NCBI GenBank assembly: GCA_028023455.1
Contig: JAQFVV010006238.1
Coordinates: 5,588,572 to 5,652,571, forward strand
DNA: 64,000 nucleotides
Source of the DNA: Epiperipatus broadwayi
Taxonomy: Eukaryota; Onychophora; Udeonychophora; Euonychophora; Peripatidae
Reading direction: 5' to 3'
Shown here: positions 43,604-55,758 of the stretch, in pieces
Layout of the letters: the number at the start of each line of letters is the position of its first letter
Numbering within the stretch: the first letter of the stretch is position 1
The notes under the pieces: generated by a model
Told to the model about the DNA's origin: nothing
Database searches by the model: none
What the model saw: only the letters and a program-made list of their open reading frames with translations
Translations under genes and position numbers: made by a program

Positions 43604-45676
43604 TAATCAAATAGTTCATAAAATATATATTAAATATTTTCAAAGGCTTAAGATATAATCATTGAAATTATAGTAGGAATTTTCAATGTATTAAAGTAGA
43701 ATAATTCTTAGTTATGATGTAACAAAGCACCCGTCACCTTCGATTGACTACTTATATAGAATCATGGCTGCTAAGTTAAAAGCAGTCTTATTTTAACTCA
43801 AGGAAAATCAGACAAATATTGTTTCACAAGCTAACTTGGGCTGCTGATATTATTTGGAAGTGGCCTAATTACATTATACCTAAGATTTATTATAAATTAA
43901 TATATAGACAATTTCCATTATAATATTGAAATTATATTTAAGGCCTAATTTAATATATAATGTATAATTAAATGTGTTGTTACACACAATATCCACCTAT
44001 TATAAATAATGTTAAGCAAAAAGTAATGATGAAACACATTTCATGTTATTTAATATAATTATTCATATTAACTGGATACATTATGAAAACTACATTTATA
44101 TGGGTAAGCAAAGCAACAGTAATGATATCTTTTTGACAGTATTACTAGCAGTAGAAAAAAAAAACATATGATCGTTTGGTAGACACTTGTCAATCAACCT
44201 CATGTTACCCATGAAAATATTTCATTTAATGTGTCAATATTTATTGGGAGATTATCAGTTATTGGTGAGAATTCAAAGAAGTTTTGCATTTTCAAATTTT
44301 TACTCTCAAAACATTATCCACACTGATTTACTACTTATATATAATTTTAAGTGCTAAAATAAAATTCAACATGATTTTTAACTTAAGATATATCAGACAA
44401 ATGATAGTTTAATTACTAGATATCAAGATTATAAATTTTGATTGGTTGCTGCCTAGTTGTACCATAGCCAAAAGTTTATTCTTGTTTAATACATAGGAAA
44501 TCCCATTATAATTTGAATGTTTAATATCTATTTTAGTAAACTTCATATATTCTTAATATTGTAACCAATACACGGATGACTTGGAATAGATTAATTAATA
44601 ATGAAAAAACCCAATGTAAATTAGATGGATTATATAATATTACATATGTCATGGACTGTTACTAGCACACATATGCACGCACACACAAAATAATATGCAT
44701 ACAGATTTTGATTATAAATTTTTTAATAATATTATTGTACTTAGTATACTGTCAATGTTTTCGCATCAAACATCAAAAATATAATTGGTACAATATTATT
44801 ATTAAAATTTTTATATTGAAGCTCTGTATGCATATTTTATATTAATATCTAGAATGGCAGAATATTGAAATGGAATATATATATAGTGTACCACGAAGCA
44901 AGGTACATGTTGAAATAGTTAGTTTACAATTATTAAAAAATAAACATTTGCATAAATAATGCAAGAAGTTTTAAAAGTGGTAACAAATGATAAAAATTAC
45001 TGTCATTAAATGATTGAAATAAAAACATCTCGTTTAAAGAAATAGTTAAAAGTTTAATAAAAGGAAGTTTATTATAAAAGTTTAGAATCTTTAAAAGTAA
45101 AAAAGAAGAAAATGCTGTCAATTCAGGGAAAAATTAAACCTGCATCATTTGTAAAGTTTTATGAATTAATTTAAAAGTAATTCAGGGAGAGAATTTAATT
45201 ATAAAAGTTTAAACATGAATCTTCTACATAAAATTAAAAATTTCTCTTTTCATTTAATTTAAAGAGAAAAAAAAGTCTCTCCATTATTTAAAAGAAATAA
45301 AAATATATGTCCGTAAATAGCGAGGTTGTAAACATAAAGGAATAGTAAAATGTGTGTGTGTTAATAAAATAGAATATGCAAGTTAAATATTAAAAAACAA
45401 ATGAAAGTGTATAATTGTAAATTCCCTCAAATATTGCAAATGCTCAGAAGTTATATAAAAACAGAATTAGCAATGGCTGTTAATTAAAGAACCCATAAAC
45501 AACAGGAATTAGCAAAAGCTACTAATTAAAAGCAGGATTAATTAATTAATTAAAATCTTATCAAAAATTTAATCAAAACCAGTGGACAAATTTTCAACAA
45601 CGAATATAGCTGGTGGGTATAGAAACCAATTTAAAAATGACAACAGGTCATTGCATAAATAGTCAGTTTTCATCAT
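43604..45676. other. AT-rich spacer with a diverged duplication
   Basis: 'gattgactacttatatagaat...aaaatcagacaaat' (43,742-43,817) reappears diverged at 44,328-44,405 ('gatttactacttatatataatt...tatcagacaaat'). No coding sequence was recognised. Confidence 0.4.
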
Positions 45677-45680
45677 TTAA

Positions 45681-46426
45681 CCCTTTTCCCGCCTCTTACG
45701 AGGCACCTCGTAGACATCTGACATCACTCTAACTCTGCAAGTTTTTATACGAAAATATTCGTTCAATATGTTTTTAAATAGATTTTTAAAAGCTCTATAA
45801 GATGGTGCCCTCTTCCGAATTCTTTTACAAGTAAAAAATAAAAAAACTGCATTTAAAGCTAAACAAAGAAAGAAGCTTATTGGTGATTGGCTCTCAGCCA
45901 GTTCTCAGCCGACAAAGACATTCTGATTGGCTGGAAAAAACAAAGAAACCACCTGATCAAAGAAAATAAAGATAAACGCTGAGATTTTCATTTCGAATGT
46001 GATTTAAGTATTAAAAAAAGGATAATTTGACAAATTAAAAATAATTTTTAAAAAATAAACTAAAAAAACAAAATTATTTTCGAAAAATATCGAAGATTTT
46101 TGTAAAAATATTGAAGCTGTAGTAAAAAGAAATATTTACTTTTCTATAACGTAAAAGTCGATCTTTTTGTTTATATTATAGCTTTTATGTTGCCGAAATT
46201 GAATATTTTAGAATAAATAAATAGCAATTTATTTTTGAAAGAACTTTCGTTCTCTTCATAACCTGAAAAATTAATAATATACTTTTTATAAACGTATCTG
46301 AGTTGAATTTAATATTATAGGCGAATATGTTTTAACAATAGGCTTTGTCTTCAGTTTGTGAGTTGGCCAATTAAAAGATTTGATTTTTATCTCATACAAC
46401 CAATAATAAAATTAGCGGTTAAAAGG
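45681..46426. mobile_element. piggyBac-type MITE, copy 1 (746 bp)
   Basis: The element starts CCCTTTTCCCGC and ends AGCGGTTAAAAGG, a short imperfect terminal inverted repeat, and is flanked on both sides by TTAA (45,677-45,680 and 46,427-46,430), the piggyBac target. It is homologous along most of its length to 55,759-56,576 and in part to 57,720-58,140. There is no transposase ORF. The CpG content at its left end and a pair of inverted CCAAT boxes ('gattggct' at 45,885 and 45,925) suggest it is fairly young. Confidence 0.82.
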
Positions 46427-46430
46427 TTAA

Positions 46431-47566
46431 TCAGTTCTACAATCAGTCTTCAGTCAGAGTCAGTGTTTTTCATGTAATTAAAGACAATGCAGTGTTAGCA
46501 GTCATCGGAAGTATACGGCCAGACTCCAGCCTTAGTTCGATGGAACATCAGCAATCTGCCCGATAAAAGTGATGCTGGCCTAATAACTTGAAACAGCCAG
46601 AGATATCTAACTGTCTTGAATAAGAGTATTATGAATAACAATCATAGGAACCTCCACAAAACTTCAATCCAACTGGTTGGAAAAACTGACGTGAAGCAGC
46701 AAACAGCAAGAATTCAACATCCAAAATCTTATATGTAATAAAAAACATTTTCTTATTCCATTTCTGATATAAATGTAGCCATTGCAATAATTTAAAGCCT
46801 CCAGAGTCAGTAAAGCAAACGAACTCTATAGCATGCATAAAATGAACTATTGATGTGCATGTTTTTTTAAATGTTGTGTATTTATTAATGCTTTATGATA
46901 TCTTATATTAATTTCATGTATTTATTTAATGCTTTGTGATATCTTATATTTTATTGTATGAATTAAGAGTGTGTGTGTGGTCATTATATAAATTTTTTAT
47001 AGATTAATTAAGAAGTTATAAAAGTAGTTTAAAATTATAATAGTAATCATTTAGTTAAAATAAATTGTCTTTAAACTTATTGTCTGTTGATCAATTCTTT
47101 TACCACTAATTAAAGCAGTAATGTATTTTGTTATTCTTTTGATTGAGCTAGTTGGGATTTCTTAGGTGCTGAGTTAGTTTGCCATCATTCAAAGCAAGTT
47201 ATTTACTTCTGTAATTAGCTGGCACCTGGAGTTTACTATGAAACAAAAAGTGCTTTGAATGATAGGTGTTGAATTTTGAAGATGAGATCTATGTTCTTCA
47301 AATGTGGTTACAGTCATATGTATCTTATATATAGCTCTGGCTTGGACATGGGTAGTCTCTGGATATTATGCTTCTCTGCCTAAAGGCCCATGGTTGTGCA
47401 ATAATTAAATTGCCTTGGTGTAGATTAAATTAATAAATAATTGTATCATATTTGTTTGTATAAAAGTAAGTCTTAAAATTTTGCTTTCACAAATTTAGAT
47501 TTTATTAAAGGGTTAAAAGTCATGCTAGATTTTATTTTCCAAGGGATCTATATCCCCACCTGGTTC
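46431..47566. other. Spacer, possible LTR remnant and 47-bp tandem duplication
   Basis: The cluster 'cagtcttcagtcagagtcagtg' (46,442-46,463) resembles the initiator-rich R region of some LTRs but nothing else supports an LTR. About 42-47 bp containing 'tttatgatatcttatatt' are tandemly repeated at 46,876-46,962. No gene was recognised. Confidence 0.35.
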
Positions 47567-48039
47567 AATATATATATATTGTAACGATATATAAATATGT
47601 CGTTACATTAATTTAAAATAAAAACTTAATAAAAGTTCGCAAATAAAAGTAAAAAACTAAACGCTAAAATTAAAATATTGTTAAACGTATATATTCGCAC
47701 AGATGCTAAACTTTAAAAATATTTTTTTTCATAAACAAAAAAAAAAAGTATTTGAACGTATTTTTTTAAATAAAAAAATACAAGATTGAAATATAAAAAT
47801 ATTTTAATAAAAAAATAACGTAAGTTAAAATAAAAACAGGTATTAATTAATTCCTGTAATCTGTAAATGGAAATGATTGTTTATTAATTATCTAAAAGCT
47901 GTTTAATTAAAAAGTCAGATGAAAAGTTAGATAAGAGAAGAAAGAGATTTTAGCTTGACCAATGGAAGCAAATAAAGGCCCGGACCATAACGAAAAAACA
48001 GAACAGTGACGTTTTTGTTCATGGAATCCATAGGAGGAC

Positions 48040-48048
48040 TATAAAAAG
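48040..48048 (+). promoter_or_regulatory. TATA box, left arm
   Basis: TATAAAAAG lies 28-30 bp upstream of TCAGTT (48,068-48,073), the arthropod-type initiator, exactly the spacing of a pol II core promoter. A splice-donor-like ACG/GTAAG follows at about 48,097. Confidence 0.6.
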
Positions 48049-48172
48049 AAAAAATATTGAGTTCCAGTCAGTTTTTCCAACTTGATTTGATGACAACGGT
48101 AAGACGCACTTGCCGTTCTCTCTCATTTTTTTGTTTAAAAAAAAAATAAAATGAAAAGACTGTGATACCAGA

Positions 48173-48262
48173 ATGGAACCAGCTAATGCTACCTCCAGAA
48201 CATTTTCTTCCAATGGAGACGCCATGGAATTGCCAACCGGAACCTGGACTCTTATACTGTAA
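48173..48262 (+). CDS. 29-codon ORF in the left arm, unknown
   Basis: The ORF starts MEPANATSRTFSSNGDA and ends TWTLIL, about 100 bp downstream of the predicted transcription start. A splice-donor-like CT/GTAAGC overlaps its end (GT at 48,259), so it may be a first coding exon instead of a complete peptide. The right-arm copy differs at four bases: three are synonymous and one changes Met to Val. I do not recognise the product. Confidence 0.35.
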   Translation: MEPANATSRTFSSNGDAMELPTGTWTLIL

Positions 48263-49034
48263 GCTATATTGACATGAACTCTAAATTTAAAAAAATAACT
48301 AAGAACTTTCATCCAAGCTTATGAACTTCTATCTGACTTTTGTAAGTTTTCAAATCAAATTAATAATGTTTAATTTTATATGTTTTCCGATTGATAAACA
48401 TCATTTCCATTTTTTTTTTATTATTGTAAAGATTATTTAAATGTATGAAATTTAAGTTGTTTATAGACGCTTGCATGGATTCGTTTGCGGTTAATTATAT
48501 TTCGGTTTTCATATTTGATCAAAATATATAGACATTCGATAAATAATGATACCTTACGGTGAGTATCTAAAATGTATTTATTCGGATGTCTTTTAAGTTA
48601 TTGGTGACAACGCAAGTATCTTATGGTGAATACTATTGGGTTACTTATAAGTTTCCCTCTGCGATTGTCGGTATCAATAATTTTGTATTTTGATCGTTTA
48701 TGTTTATTTTGAAATGTTTTTGACCGTGGAATCTATGTAATCGATCTATACCCAACATTTTTAAACAAATCTGTGCGAACGTATTTAAATGTTAAAATTA
48801 AGTCGGGCGAGAATGGCTATATAGTTTTGTAAAGTTATATTAAGGGAGGGTAATCTTAGGTTATTCATTTCGTAGTTGAATTGGTTCAATGGATTGGATA
48901 TATTTGTGTAATTAGTAGATGTAGTATGAGGTCCGCTACGGGCAGGATTATAGATATATGCCACACACCCTCTGTTTGCCTATGGATGAGTTTGTAAGTC
49001 GGCAGAAGACCGCAGTCCATTCCTATGGAGTTTT

Positions 49035-49298
49035 TTGTTTATTGATCTACTTGCCAACAGATGTCACATTCCTGTTGGTGGAGAGTCAATGTCTTCTCTA
49101 TTTGTACTTATTGTTCAGATGTACATTCCTGACAATATAGTATTTTGTGTTGTCGTATCATGCTACATTGAATACATGAATGTATCAGATGGATTGGCGC
49201 CAGTTGATTGTGAAATTTGTTGCCTAAGGTTAAATCAGGGAAGAATATTTTCCTTTCAAATGCAGACCTATGTAGTCCATTCATACTCGACCCTCTAA
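49035..49298 (+). CDS. 87-codon ORF in the left arm, unknown
   Basis: The open frame contains HIPVGGESMSSLFVLIVQM, a cysteine-rich hydrophobic stretch, and ends ...VVHSYSTL just before AATAAA (49,298-49,303). It begins without ATG (TTG), so it would have to be a spliced exon. The right-arm counterpart encodes the same residues, with one synonymous T/C change seen. I could not assign a family. Moderately higher GC than the surroundings also suits coding origin. Confidence 0.35.
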   Translation: MFIDLLANRCHIPVGGESMSSLFVLIVQMYIPDNIVFCVVVSCYIEYMNVSDGLAPVDCEICCLRLNQGRIFSFQMQTYVVHSYSTL

Positions 49299-49686
49299 AT
49301 AAAATAGTAAACTCATTATTTGAAATCTACTTAAATTTAGAATTAAAGATCAATAGAAAAATCTAAAATGTTAAACTTATTCCTCAAAATTTAAATATTA
49401 TTTTATATGTGCGTAAATAAATATTTTTATATGTTAATTTCTGGCAGTGGCTTTTACTCTTTGATATTTAAGATATAAATTAAGATATAGATTTTTATCT
49501 CTGCGTCTCCACTGAGCTAGTGACTTGGGCTAACGATCGGAATATTTAAATAAAGTGGAATCTTAACAGCGCGTATCTGCCTACTTTATAAATTTTTCTA
49601 GGCTCAAATGCCTAGATGGCGCCCTTGTAGTGCAGATATTGTTTTTGCGGTTAGATTCGATCTTCACTTGCTTTCCGATTGGTAAA

Positions 49687-50221
49687 AACAAAAACATTAA
49701 AAAAAAAAAAAAAAGAATTTACTTAGTGTTAGTAATTACGTTACACAAATTTGTTATATATGAAATTTCAAAAGGACAAAACTTTTTTTTTTTTTTTTTT
49801 AAAAGACAAAACAGTAATTACAAATATAATGATAAAAAAAAAAAGTTGACTGATGATTCCTTACTACCAGCTAAATTTCTGCCCCCTCCCTTCCAAGTTT
49901 CATTTCTCCTACCTTTAAGTATTATTTAGGCAAGTTAAACGATTAGATTTTAAACAAGACTTTTTAAAAAAAAAATTATGATTTATATTTATTAATTACG
50001 TTTTATTTATTACTTTTTATTCCTCAAATTTATCTCTACATATGCGCAATTTTTCGACTGGCAGTACCTTTAAGACAAAATTTCAAAGTGTAACTCCACG
50101 TCAATACAACAAATCTATTTATACTATTTCAGAAAAAAAATTTACGGGCATGATTCACTTTTAAAATTCTCAGGGCACTCATGTTTATTAAAGATCGGCC
50201 CAAGTTGGGTAGCCAGTTTGT
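49687..50221. other. Unique spacer of the inverted repeat
   Basis: AT-rich with poly(A)/(T) tracts; a 99-codon lysine-rich frame at 49,630-49,929 results from the A-runs and is not credible. It would be the loop if the repeat were transcribed through. Confidence 0.5.
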
Positions 50222-50605
50222 ACCAATCGGAATGAAAGTGAAGATCGAATCTAACCGCAAAAACAATATCTGCACTACAAGGGCGCCATCTAGGCATTTG
50301 AGCCTAGAAAAATTTATAAAGTAGGCAGATACGCACTGTTAAGATTCCACTTTCTTTAAATATTTCGACCGTTAGCCCAAGTCACTAGCTCAGCGGAGAC
50401 GCAGAGATAAAAATCTATATCTTAATTTATATCTTAAATATCAAAGAGTAAAAGCCACTGCCAGAAATTAACATATAAAAATATTTATTTACGCACATAT
50501 AAAATAATATTTAAATTTTGAGGAATAAGTTTAACATTTTAGATTTTTCTATTGATCTTTAATTCTAAATTTAAGTAGATTTCAAATAATGAGTTTACTA
50601 TTTAT

Positions 50606-50905
50606 TTAGAGGGTCGAGTATGAATGGACTACATAGGTCTGCATTTGAAAGGAAAATATTCTTCCCTGATTTAACCTTAGGCAACAAATTTCGCAATCAA
50701 CTGGCGCCAATCCATCTGATACATTCATGTATTCAATGTAGCATGATACGACAACACAAAATACTATATTGTCAGGAATGTACATCTGAACAATAAGTAC
50801 AAATAGAGAAGACATTGACTCTCCACCAACAGGAATGTGACATCTGTTGGCAAGTAGATCAATAAACAAAAAACTCCATAGGAATGGACTGCGGTCTTCT
50901 GCCAA
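50606..50905 (-). CDS. 99-codon ORF in the right arm, unknown
   Basis: This is the inverted counterpart of 49,035-49,298, extended upstream by an in-frame AEDRSPFLWSF. It starts at TTG and lies just before AATAAA on the minus strand. Protein identical to the left arm over the shared 87 codons. Confidence 0.35.
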   Translation of the reverse strand: MAEDRSPFLWSFLFIDLLANRCHIPVGGESMSSLFVLIVQMYIPDNIVFCVVVSCYIEYMNVSDGLAPVDCEICCLRLNQGRIFSFQMQTYVVHSYSTL

Positions 50906-51641
50906 CTTACAAACCCATCCATAGGCAAACAGAGGGTGTGTGGCGTATATCTATAATCCTGCCTGTAGCGGACCTCATACTACATCTACTAATTACACAA
51001 ATATATCCAATCCATTGAACCAATTCAACTACGAAATGAATAACCTAAGATTACCCTCCCTTTAGACAACTTTACAAAACTATATAGCCATTCTCGCCTG
51101 ACTTAATTTTAACATTTAAATACCTTCGCACAGATTTGTTTAAAAATGTTGGGTATAGATCGATTACATAGATTCCACGGTCAAAAACATTTCAAAATAA
51201 ACATAAACGATCAAAATACAAAATTATTGATACCGACAATCGCAGAGGGAAACTTATAAGTAACCCAATAGTATTCACCATAAGATACTTGCGTTGTCAC
51301 CAATAACTTAAAAGACATCCGAATAAATACATTTTAGATACTCACCGTAAGGTATCATTATTTATCGAATGTCTATATATTTTGATCAAATATGAAAACC
51401 GAAATATAATTAACCGCAAACGAATCCATGCAAGCGTCTATAAACAACTTAAATTTCATACATTTAAATAATCTTTACAATAATAAAAAAAAAATGGAAA
51501 TGATGTTTATCAATCGGAAAACATATAAAATTAAACATTATTAATTTGATTTAAAAACTTACAAAAGTCAGATAGAAGTTCATAAGCTTGAACGAAAGTT
51601 CTTAGTTATTTTTTTAAATTTAGAGTTCATGTCAATATAGC

Positions 51642-51731
51642 TTACAGTATAAGAGTCCAGGTTCCGGTTGGCAATTCCACAGCATCTCCATTGGATGAAA
51701 ATGTTCTGGAGGTAGCATTAGCTGGTTCCAT
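51642..51731 (-). CDS. 29-codon ORF in the right arm, unknown
   Basis: This is the counterpart of 48,173-48,262, with the same length and stop. Substitutions relative to the left arm fall at three third positions and one first position (Met to Val). Confidence 0.35.
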   Translation of the reverse strand: MEPANATSRTFSSNGDAVELPTGTWTLIL

Positions 51732-51855
51732 TCTGGTATCACAGTCTTTTCATTTTATTTTTTTTTTAAACAAAAAAATGAGAGAGAACGGCAAGTGCGT
51801 CTTACCGTTGTCATCAAATCAAGTTGGAAAAACTGACTGGAACTCAATATTTTTT

Positions 51856-51864
51856 CTTTTTATA
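51856..51864 (-). promoter_or_regulatory. TATA box, right arm
   Basis: TATAAAAAG on the minus strand, conserved with the left arm, with the TCAGTT initiator about 29 bp downstream. The two promoters face each other across the repeat. Confidence 0.6.
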
Positions 51865-52337
51865 GTCCTCCTATGGATTCCATGAACAAAAACGTCACTG
51901 TTCTGTTTTTTCGTTATGGTCCGGGCCTTTATTTGCTTCCATTGGTCAAGCTAAAATCTCTTTCTTCTCTTATCTAACTTTTCATCTGACTTTTTAATTA
52001 AACAGCTTTTAGATAATTAATAAACAATCATTTCCATTTACAGATTACAGGAATTAATTAATACCTGTTTTTATTTTAACTTACGTTATTTTTTTATTAA
52101 AATATTTTTATATTTCAATCTTGTATTTTTTTATTTAAAAAAAATACGTTCAAATACTTTTTTTTTTGTTTATGAAAAAAAATATTTTTAAAGTTTAGCA
52201 TCTGTGCGAATATATACGTTTAACAATATTTTAATTTTAGCGTTTAGTTTTTCACTTTTATTTGCGAACTTTTATTAAGTTTTTATTTTAAATTAATGTA
52301 ACGACATATTTATATATCGTTACAATATATATATATT

Positions 52338-53101
52338 ATACCCTTTATAATTGGTACAGATAATTAGATAGGGTTGGAAAAATAACTATTTAAAAATAAA
52401 TTAGATTATTTTCTAGCATATAATTTTGATGTTATAGGTAGTAGGAGTTTAAACTCAGCATACTGGAGCTTATAAAGATATATTAGATAGTTTGAACTCA
52501 TTTTGAGATGAATTAAATAATAAAATGACACAATAAATTGTTTAAAAGATAGTAATAATTTTATTTTATTATATTTGAAAAACAATACAGGGATAGAATG
52601 GCTTAATTATAGTACTAAATATTTTCTATTACAGATTTAAGGTAATTATTTTTGTTTAAAATATTTAAATGAAAGTTAATTTAATATTAGTTTAAACTGT
52701 GCTGAAATTATCACATGATTAGAGATGAATATGTGAATATATAAAGAAAACTTTCATTTTAGCTTGTAACAAAAATTTGATACATAATGAAGTGTAACAA
52801 ATATTAAGTCTAAAGATAATATTAGAAAAGTAAAGAAAAATATTATCATTTTATTTAAATGTATTTTATTTTAAATCAATTTCAGGTTATTTAAATATTA
52901 AAAAATTGTTTCAATAAGGATGTTTAATTTTTTTTAGTTAAAAATATTTAATATTTAAGGTATTAAATAATTTGATAATGTTTAATAATTGATGACTCAT
53001 AGTTTTACAACTTAATTTTAAAAATGTTATTGATGTAGTTATGTAAATTAGCAGATTTGTACAAGCAATATTGACCAATGAAATCATTGGATTAAAACCA
53101 G
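52338..53101. other. AT-rich spacer
   Basis: Nothing recognised. Confidence 0.4.
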
Positions 53102-53130
53102 TATAAAAAGAGAGGTTGAGGCCAGTCTAG
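53102..53130 (+). promoter_or_regulatory. Core-promoter-like sequence, possible solo LTR
   Basis: TATAAAAAG (53,102-53,110) is preceded by a CCAAT box ('gaccaatgaaatcattgg', 53,073-53,090) and followed by an initiator-like 'gccagtc' 12-20 bp on, which is closer than ideal. A 78-codon frame at 53,386-53,622 follows but has no recognisable domain. Confidence 0.3.
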
Positions 53131-55754
53131 ATAGTGTTTTGAGTGATTTAGTGATTTTAGTGATCCAGTCATTTACAGATTCAGATTAAGGCAGATTTAG
53201 TTTGAAATTTATAAGTATATTTTTATATTGTGACAGTACTACTTTCTTTTAAATGATTATTTTACTTGAAAGTGTTTTTGAAAAATATAATTGGAATAAC
53301 TATTTAAATAATAACTCACTAAACACCAAGTTTCCATGTTAGTCTTTTTTTTTAAAAAAACTTGACTTAGGACCACAATAATTTTATGGAACATGATAGT
53401 AGATATTTAAATATTGGGACAATGAACACCAAATATTATGGAATATACTACAAAGAGACTAGAAAAGATTTATGTAAGAACTTTGGAATTTTCATAAATA
53501 GTATATCTGCAGTGAGTGAACATTTATTTGAAATAACTTTATTATATTATAATGAAGCTAATTTATTAAAATTAATTAAGAGGAATTGGATATTTAATTT
53601 GAAAGTAAGAAAAGGAAATTAAAACTGCATCTAAGTTTAAAAACTGAATTTAAAACATTTTATAGTATGGTGAATGACTCGTTATTATATGATTGACATT
53701 AATAATTCACATTTAATTTGTCTTTAAAGTAATCAAAATAGATTTATGTTTTAAGAACAATGTATTTAAAGACAAATTGAAGATGACTTTTCAATGTATT
53801 TTATGCTTTTAAAAGGACTTACTATTGATAAAATCAATAAATAAATTATATACTTTAAAACAACTTTATTTGGAATAAATGAGCTCTGATGTATCTTTTA
53901 CAAAGATTTAAATTATATAAGCTAATAAGTGTTTTAAAGGATATAGGTGCCATTTTACCTGGAAAAGAAAAATATTTAGTGAAGAGATACATGTTTTTAA
54001 AAGGATAAAAATTGAAAATCTTTCAAAGAAACAAATATTTGTTTTAATTCATAAACTATATGTCTGCTGTTAAACATATTAAATCAATAAAATTATATTA
54101 CATAATGTTTGTATTAATGTTTTTGACTCATGGAAAATGCAAATATTATGTATATCATATTTATTGTAATATATCTGCTATACACAATGGCTGAAACATA
54201 CATAAGAAAATATTTCATATAAAATGGATTTTGAATTATTATTCTATGAAGATATTAAATGCCTGGATAAAATTTTCAAAAAGTATTGAAAAAATTTTTA
54301 TCTTACAGGATGATTAATATTTTCCATTGATTTTGTTAGATTTTACTGAATTTTATTGTTATTATTTGTACATTTCTTCAAATGGCACCAAGACAAGAGT
54401 ATAATTTGTGCACAAAGCTATCCAACCATAACTAATAAATAGAGAGATTCTTGGCAAGCATTCAACTTACAAATGGAGGAGAGAAAAAAATCTTTTTGTA
54501 ACTTTAAAACTTTATTATTTTTTTGATTATGTCTAATGTTAATATTTAGAATATTACATTTTTTTAATTTAAAAACTAATCATTTGTTATTATATTTTAA
54601 ATTTAATCTTAAAATATATTAACTTTATTATGTTAAACAAAAAAGGGTATTCAGAACAAGGTAAATTACAATTGTAATTGTTTTTTTAAATGTAGGATCC
54701 AAGAAGCAGATCACCATGAATGATTTTAATATAGGTTGAGATCATTGGTAATTTCTTTTTATTATTTAGATTATATTTTGCTTAATAATTTGTTTTTTTT
54801 AAATGATATATCCTAATTAGTATTTCACATTTCTTGAATTTAATATTAAACAATGGAATGAACCATTGATATAAATTATCATCATGTATATTTTTTATAA
54901 AAAAATTGATGAATGCAGGTGAATGTTTTGAAAATTTCCAAAGATATTCTAAATATTTATTTAATGTGAATGCTTGACTATGCATACATTAGATAACAAC
55001 TTTAATTTATTAATGTTATTTGTTGAAATACAGAAAAAGACATAATACTGATGTCTAAATTATATAATTATACATAAATAAATGTATGGTACTGATGTAT
55101 GTTTAATAAGATTACTTGTGTATAAAAACTTAAAAAAACATCTTGACATGAATTTAGATCTTTGTTGTTTCTTTAATATTGTATTCTGGAAATTATTTTA
55201 GAATTCTGTTTGTATATTTTACGATGTTAAGTGAGTTATCCAGTGTGGAAGATATAGGATGGTGGTTAGGAGGTTAATATTCATATAAAATCCTAGGTGT
55301 TAGAGATATGTTGAAATCTGTTGTATGTGAACTACATTTTCATACTTCAAAGTTATTAAAATATAGTAATAACATAGGGCTATATATCATTTTCCATTGT
55401 CAGTTGCATTTTCTTATTAATAAGTGCTATAATAGAGTCATAACTTGAATCTTAGGTGCCTGATGAATATGAACCTATTCTTATGATTTTCTCTGTATCC
55501 ATGATGATATTATTTTACCTTTTTGAGTCATTTTTGTTATTATTCCATACACCACAGGAATAATCATGGATGATAGTTTTATAAGTTGGTAAAATAATGA
55601 CTAAGCCATTTGAAGTTGATAATTTGTAAGAGGGCAAGATGAAGTATATAGAAATTTCTTTCACAAATGAAGTTGAGATGTTTTATGATTGTCATAGTAT
55701 ATAAAATAAGAGATGAATAATTGATACTCATACAAATATTAGAGATCACTTAGC
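53131..55754. other. AT-rich spacer
   Basis: No supported gene. 'ataggtgccattttacctgg' at 53,943 resembles the extreme PLE 3' end in reverse, but the neighbouring sequence does not match. Confidence 0.35.
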
Positions 55755-55758
55755 TTAA

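Larger units (their letters stand above)
47581..52323. mobile_element. 4.7 kb inverted repeat with 2.1 kb arms
   Basis: The left arm (47,581-49,686) and the right arm (50,222-52,323) are reverse complements with a few percent difference, separated by a 535-bp AT-rich spacer. The outermost bases GTAACGA...TCGTTAC form a small hairpin at each end, and AATATATATATATT flanks both sides (47,567-47,580; 52,324-52,337). Each arm, read inward, has a TATA/initiator promoter, splice-donor-like sites, two ORFs and AATAAA. Possible origins: two LTR-element 5' halves joined tail to tail (ends read TGTAAC/GTTACA), a giant foldback transposon, or an inverted gene duplication. Independent substitutions in the two arms argue against an assembly hairpin artefact. 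Confidence 0.92.

Noticed and set aside
46442-46463. TCAGT-rich cluster as an LTR R region
   Set aside because: No TATA box at the right distance, no paired LTR, and no primer-binding site were found.
49630-49929. 99-codon lysine-rich ORF in the inverted-repeat spacer
   Set aside because: The frame is kept open by poly(A)/(T) runs and spans the arm/spacer boundary.
50606-50905. Resemblance of the ORF's C-terminal part to the Maelstrom (MAEL) domain
   Set aside because: Only a loose eye-level similarity around CEI...L-x-x-G-x-I; too short and unverified to name. An HMM search against the MAEL domain would decide.
53939-53965. Similarity to the extreme PLE 3' end in reverse
   Set aside because: Only about 15 bases agree and the adjoining PLE 3' UTR is not present.
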